15,665 bases of DNA, from positions 1 through 15,665 of the forward strand of contig USPQ01000062.1 of NCBI GenBank assembly GCA_900556625.1, written 5' to 3'. Source of the DNA: an uncultured Bacteroides sp. (GTDB taxonomy: Bacteria > Bacteroidota > Bacteroidia > Bacteroidales > Bacteroidaceae). How positions within the stretch are numbered: position 1 is the first letter of the stretch; every line of letters begins with the position of its first letter. Shown here one piece after another: positions 13,510-15,665 of the stretch. Below the pieces are notes generated by a model. That model saw only the letters and a list, made by a program, of their open reading frames with translations, searched no databases and had not been told where the DNA came from. Made by a program: the position numbers and the translations under genes.

Positions 13510-14211
13510 TTAGCTGAATATTGGCAGAGATACTTTTAGATTAGGATATCTGTCGCCCAGTTGTTTAAGGAAATCGTTGCCGATCACGATAGCTTGTACC
13601 GTTTCCTGCGGGTCGGTAGGGATTTCCGGTATATTGGTAAAGATCAGGCAGGAGTAGATGATGAGCTCGATAGGCTTGTCATCGGTCTGCAAAGACAGTT
13701 TGTATGCTTTTACATTGTTTCCCCGGGCTTGGGCCTGTGCTTTTACTTGTCCTTCCATTGGGATTTCGGTAAGTCTGGAGTTTTCGAGGCGGGATTGGTT
13801 GAATACAAGATGCCGGTCGATTTCCCCTTCTGTGTCCGTATCGAATAAATGAAGGCTGTTTCCGCTGAGAACAAGGTATTTGGGAGTTTGCACGGTGTTG
13901 AAACGCACGGTTCCCAAGGTAGCCATTCCTTTCAGTTTATCTTTAACCCCGTCTTTAAGGGCGGATCCCACGCCATATTCGGTGCTGGCATAATTGAAAG
14001 CGTCAATCTTTTCTTGCTTCATTTCTTCTTGGAGGAAAGGCAGTTCGGAAGTGAGTACGCTGTTTTTATATCGTTCGGCATTTGCAAATTCCGCTTTGAA
14101 ATCAGTGTTGTTTACCACTTGTGCTTGTTGCGAGTTTTTGTTCTTTACATAATACCAGTACCCTGCATAGAGAACGATGAAAATAATCGGAATAAGTGTG
14201 TAAATTGACAT
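13510..14211 (-). CDS. Membrane-anchored protein of unknown function
   Basis: I do not recognise a named family. The 233-residue product starts with a single membrane helix (4-21, TLIPIIFIVLYAGYWYYV) followed by KNKNSQQ, predicting a short outside N-terminus and a large cytoplasmic domain; a signal-anchor in the reverse sense cannot be excluded. Residues ~36-75 are helical and charged (KAEFANAERYKNSVLTSELP). A region at ~109-195 has beta-rich alternation (PKYLVLSGNSLHLFDTD, HLVFNQSRLENSRLTEIP, KAYKLSLQTDDKPIELIIYS) that recalls PH-like domains, an impression only. The C-terminus (VQAIVIGNDFLKQLGDRYPNL) may be a helix. It lies 38 bases downstream of the 152-residue membrane protein and ends before a strong terminator, so the two genes form one unit and probably act together. 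Confidence 0.75.
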   Translation of the reverse strand: MSIYTLIPIIFIVLYAGYWYYVKNKNSQQAQVVNNTDFKAEFANAERYKNSVLTSELPFLQEEMKQEKIDAFNYASTEYGVGSALKDGVKDKLKGMATLGTVRFNTVQTPKYLVLSGNSLHLFDTDTEGEIDRHLVFNQSRLENSRLTEIPMEGQVKAQAQARGNNVKAYKLSLQTDDKPIELIIYSCLIFTNIPEIPTDPQETVQAIVIGNDFLKQLGDRYPNLKVSLPIFS

Positions 14212-14249
14212 AGCTTATCTGTTTTTTAATGTGATTAATTAGGTGTGTT

Positions 14250-14708
14250 TTATACTTCTACCGGTTCTGTTTTCTTTTTCTTACTTGGGATGAATCCCCA
14301 GATGATAAGGGCAATGATGATCAGTCCTACTATCTTGCCGCCATATCGAGAGTAGAAACCGACTTTATTCAGCTTTTCACCGTCCAGGTTATTCTCTTTC
14401 AGAATGGCGGAGAGTTGTTCTTCCGTCAGTTCATAATAAGTGTCTTCTTTTTCGCAATATCCTACGAGGCGGGGCTCCTGCTCGATATAGAGAGGAAGGA
14501 TGTAAGCGATGTTGAACTCCTGATGAATGGTCCCCAGATCAATGTAGTTGCCGTTGTCTGTCTTATATTCTTCGGTGTCGGGCAGGTCTGCTACTTTGTT
14601 TAAGACTTCACGATCACCGAAAGGAATTTTTACACCACGCGCGGATACCGTTTGACAAGAGAGGAAAAGGAGAGCGCCGAATGCAAAGAAAAGGGTTAGA
14701 TGTTTCAT
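14250..14708 (-). CDS. Exported single-pass membrane protein of unknown function
   Basis: The 152-residue product has an N-terminal signal sequence (MKHLTLFFAFGALLFLSC...VSA, likely cleaved near VSA/RG; Cys18 could be a poor lipobox). An extracytoplasmic domain of about 98 residues follows (acidic, YKTDNGNYIDLGTIHQEFN and YYELTEEQLSAILKEN). A membrane helix lies at ~123-141 (GGKIVGLIIIALIIWGFIP), then a short cytoplasmic tail with a stop-transfer KKKK. This gives a type I topology. I see no enzyme motif. It is the first gene of a two-gene unit with the 233-residue membrane protein, driven by a promoter at 14760-14791. A start at 14708 is supported by the signal peptide and the promoter spacing (about 45-base leader). 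Confidence 0.75.
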   Translation of the reverse strand: MKHLTLFFAFGALLFLSCQTVSARGVKIPFGDREVLNKVADLPDTEEYKTDNGNYIDLGTIHQEFNIAYILPLYIEQEPRLVGYCEKEDTYYELTEEQLSAILKENNLDGEKLNKVGFYSRYGGKIVGLIIIALIIWGFIPSKKKKTEPVEV

Positions 14709-14759
14709 GTTTTTCTTTTTTGAGTTTATGAATAATGGAATTGTTGATTAATATTGCCG

Positions 14760-14791
14760 TAAAAGTAGAGAAAAGAAATAGAAAAAGCAAA
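14760..14791 (-). promoter_or_regulatory. Promoter for the two-gene membrane-protein unit
   Basis: On the minus strand TTTG (14791-14788) is followed after 20 bases by TACTTTTA (14767-14760), an exact -33 and a one-mismatch -7 (consensus TAnnTTTG) of Bacteroides sigma-AB type. Transcription would begin near 14753, about 45 bases before ATG 14708. The -33 box is inside the 26-bp palindrome at 14782-14807. Confidence 0.55.
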
Positions 14792-14807
14792 CGATCGTTT
14801 GCTTTTT
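14782..14807. repeat. Perfect 26-bp palindrome overlapping the -33 box
   Basis: The half-site AAAAAGCAAACGA (14782-14794) is followed immediately by its exact reverse complement (14795-14807), centred on GATC. It covers the -33 TTTG of the adjacent promoter, the geometry expected of an operator for a dimeric repressor. As RNA it would be GCAAAC-GATC-GTTTGC-like hairpin followed by U5, resembling a short terminator in both directions, so that reading must be kept open. In the rest of 14709-14939 I see no other gene. Confidence 0.7.
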
Positions 14808-14939
14808 GGGAAAATGATTTTTCTGTCCGGCTTTTTTCTGTTTCAGATACGTTAAAGATGAGGGGAAAGAACGTGATAAGTTCATGAGCAGGCTTTATTT
14901 TTATTGAATACACACGGCAAATCTGATATTTTTATGTAG

Positions 14940-15126
14940 ATGTTTTATTTCATCTTTTTGCTTTCGGTATTCTCCATACTCCGGTCGGAAGTGGGGAAGT
15001 TGAGCAGAGCATTGGTCTTTGTTATCATTACAAATTATTCTCGGACTGATACTGCTGATACTTTCCTTCCTCTATCAGAAGTTGAAAGGAGTATTCTTTA
15101 AAAATGATGAAGTCGAAACGGACTAA
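14940..15126 (+). pseudogene. Small membrane-protein gene apparently split by a frameshift
   Basis: From ATG 14940 one frame encodes a hydrophobic start, MFYFIFLLSVFSIL then RSEVGKLSRALVFVII, after which it runs into unlikely sequence and stops at 15099-15101. The +1 frame, open from 15004, continues the same hydrophobic segment with LQIILGLILLILSFLYQK and a charged tail KLKGVFFKNDEVETD, stopping at 15124-15126. Joining the frames near 15028-15031 gives a coherent ~62-residue protein with two membrane helices. A terminator follows 25 bases later. It may be a real pseudogene, a sequencing error or a frameshifted pair. The downstream frame alone could also be a ~35-residue protein from TTG 15019. 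A weak promoter-like ATTG-N20-TATTTTTA lies at 14903-14934. I do not recognise the family. Confidence 0.45.
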
Positions 15127-15150
15127 TCTTCGTTGTACTTATAACAATGA

Positions 15151-15188
15151 TAAAGGCTGCCTGCTCTTTTATAGAACGGCAGCCTTTA
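15151..15188. terminator. Bidirectional intrinsic terminator between convergent genes
   Basis: TAAAGGCTGCC (15151-15161) and GGCAGCCTTTA (15178-15188) form a perfect 11-bp stem with a 16-base loop. U-rich sequence follows on both sides (plus: CTTATTAATT; minus: TCATTGTTAT). It lies 28 bases past the trpS stop on the minus strand and 24 bases past the small plus-strand membrane ORF, so it can serve both. Confidence 0.8.
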
Positions 15189-15216
15189 CTTATTAATTGG
15201 CCTATCTGTTGACGAC

Positions 15217-15665
15217 TTATTCTTGTGAGAAACGTTTTACCTGTTCCTCGATCAATTCCTTGTCGTCAAAGTAGTTAATCTTCATAGCCTTCTTGACATC
15301 TGCCAGTGTTTCGGCGGCGGCAGCTCTGGCTACTTCACATCCTTTTTGCAACATCTCGTAAACGGCAGGAATGTCTTTGCTGAATTCTTTGCGACGGTTA
15401 CGGATAGGTTCCAGTGTCTCTTGCATGATAGCGTTCAGGAAACGTTTCACTTTCACGTCTCCCAGTCCACCGCGTTGGTAGTGTGCTTTCAGTTCAGCGA
15501 GATTCGGGTAATCCGGCAGATAACGTTCAAAATGTTCCGGACGGCAGAATGCGTCGAGGTATGTGAAGACGGTATTACCTTCAATCTTTCCCGGATCCTG
15601 CACGCGGAGGTGTCCCGGATCGGTATACATACTCATGATCTTCTTCTGGATTTCTTCCGGTTCTT
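15217..15665 (-). CDS. trpS: Tryptophan--tRNA ligase, C-terminal part (5' end outside window)
   Basis: This is the C-terminal ~149 residues of tryptophanyl-tRNA synthetase, which charges tRNA-Trp in the cytosol. The frame is open to the window edge (EPEEIQKKIMSMYTDP), so the ATG at 15636 is internal. Recognisable family features are KKIMSMYTDPGHLRVQDPGK, EGNTVFTYLDAF, YQRGGLGDVKVKRFLN and LEPIRNRRKEF, which make up the helical C-terminal anticodon-binding region. The HIGH-like and KMSKS motifs of the class I fold would be upstream, outside the window. The stop (15219-15217) is followed by a bidirectional terminator. No damage is seen in the visible part. Confidence 0.94.
   Translation of the reverse strand, partial: EPEEIQKKIMSMYTDPGHLRVQDPGKIEGNTVFTYLDAFCRPEHFERYLPDYPNLAELKAHYQRGGLGDVKVKRFLNAIMQETLEPIRNRRKEFSKDIPAVYEMLQKGCEVARAAAAETLADVKKAMKINYFDDKELIEEQVKRFSQE

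Noticed and set aside
14614..14913. 99-codon minus-strand frame over the promoter of the membrane unit
   Set aside because: It crosses the palindrome and promoter and overlaps the start of the 152-residue gene in another frame, with no coherent protein features.

Overview
The window looks like a piece of a Bacteroides chromosome (Bacteroidota, gut type). The evidence is moderate GC, Bacteroides-style promoters (-33 TTTG and -7 TAnnTTTG) in place of E. coli boxes, signal peptides ending in ...AQ, a histone-like HU relative with a C-terminal helix-turn-helix, a stand-alone GH20 hexosaminidase and MutL with Bacteroidales-like features. I cannot assign the species from sequence reading alone. There is no sign of a prophage, integrase, CRISPR array, tRNA or rRNA gene.

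Layout. Positions 1-863 hold the 3' part of guaB (IMP dehydrogenase). After a small repeat-rich gap, a tightly packed plus-strand block runs from about 997 to 8836: three SurA/parvulin-related periplasmic folding factors in a row (one with a degenerate parvulin domain, one lipoprotein with no recognisable parvulin domain, one true two-parvulin SurA), a long OstA/LptA-like protein, a 100-residue membrane-anchored protein and mutL. A separate plus-strand gene (8940-10127) encodes an abundant-type OmpA-family porin-like protein with a peptidoglycan-binding domain. The shared theme of the block is outer-membrane biogenesis, with mutL as the odd member.

From 10128 to 10408 lies a convergent intergenic region built of inverted and tandem repeats. 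The minus strand then carries a secreted GH20 beta-hexosaminidase with a C-terminal LamG-like domain (10409-12397), an HU-like/winged-helix DNA-binding protein (12494-13132) with a long repeat-containing leader and a good promoter, and a two-gene unit of unknown membrane proteins (14250-14708 and 13510-14211). That unit is bounded by a strong intrinsic terminator at 13415-13453 and a promoter at 14760-14791 whose -33 box lies in a perfect 26-bp palindrome.

Positions 14709-15216 (about 500 bases) also contain, on the plus strand, a short hydrophobic ORF that appears split by a frameshift (14940-15126). A bidirectional terminator (15151-15188) separates it from the 3' end of trpS (15217-15665, minus strand, incomplete).

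Most of the window is conserved housekeeping and envelope biology. The less explained parts are the two-gene membrane unit with its palindromic promoter, the repeat-rich HU leader, the 10.2-kb repeat cluster, the frame-split small membrane gene and a MutL that seems to lack the residues of the MutL endonuclease site.
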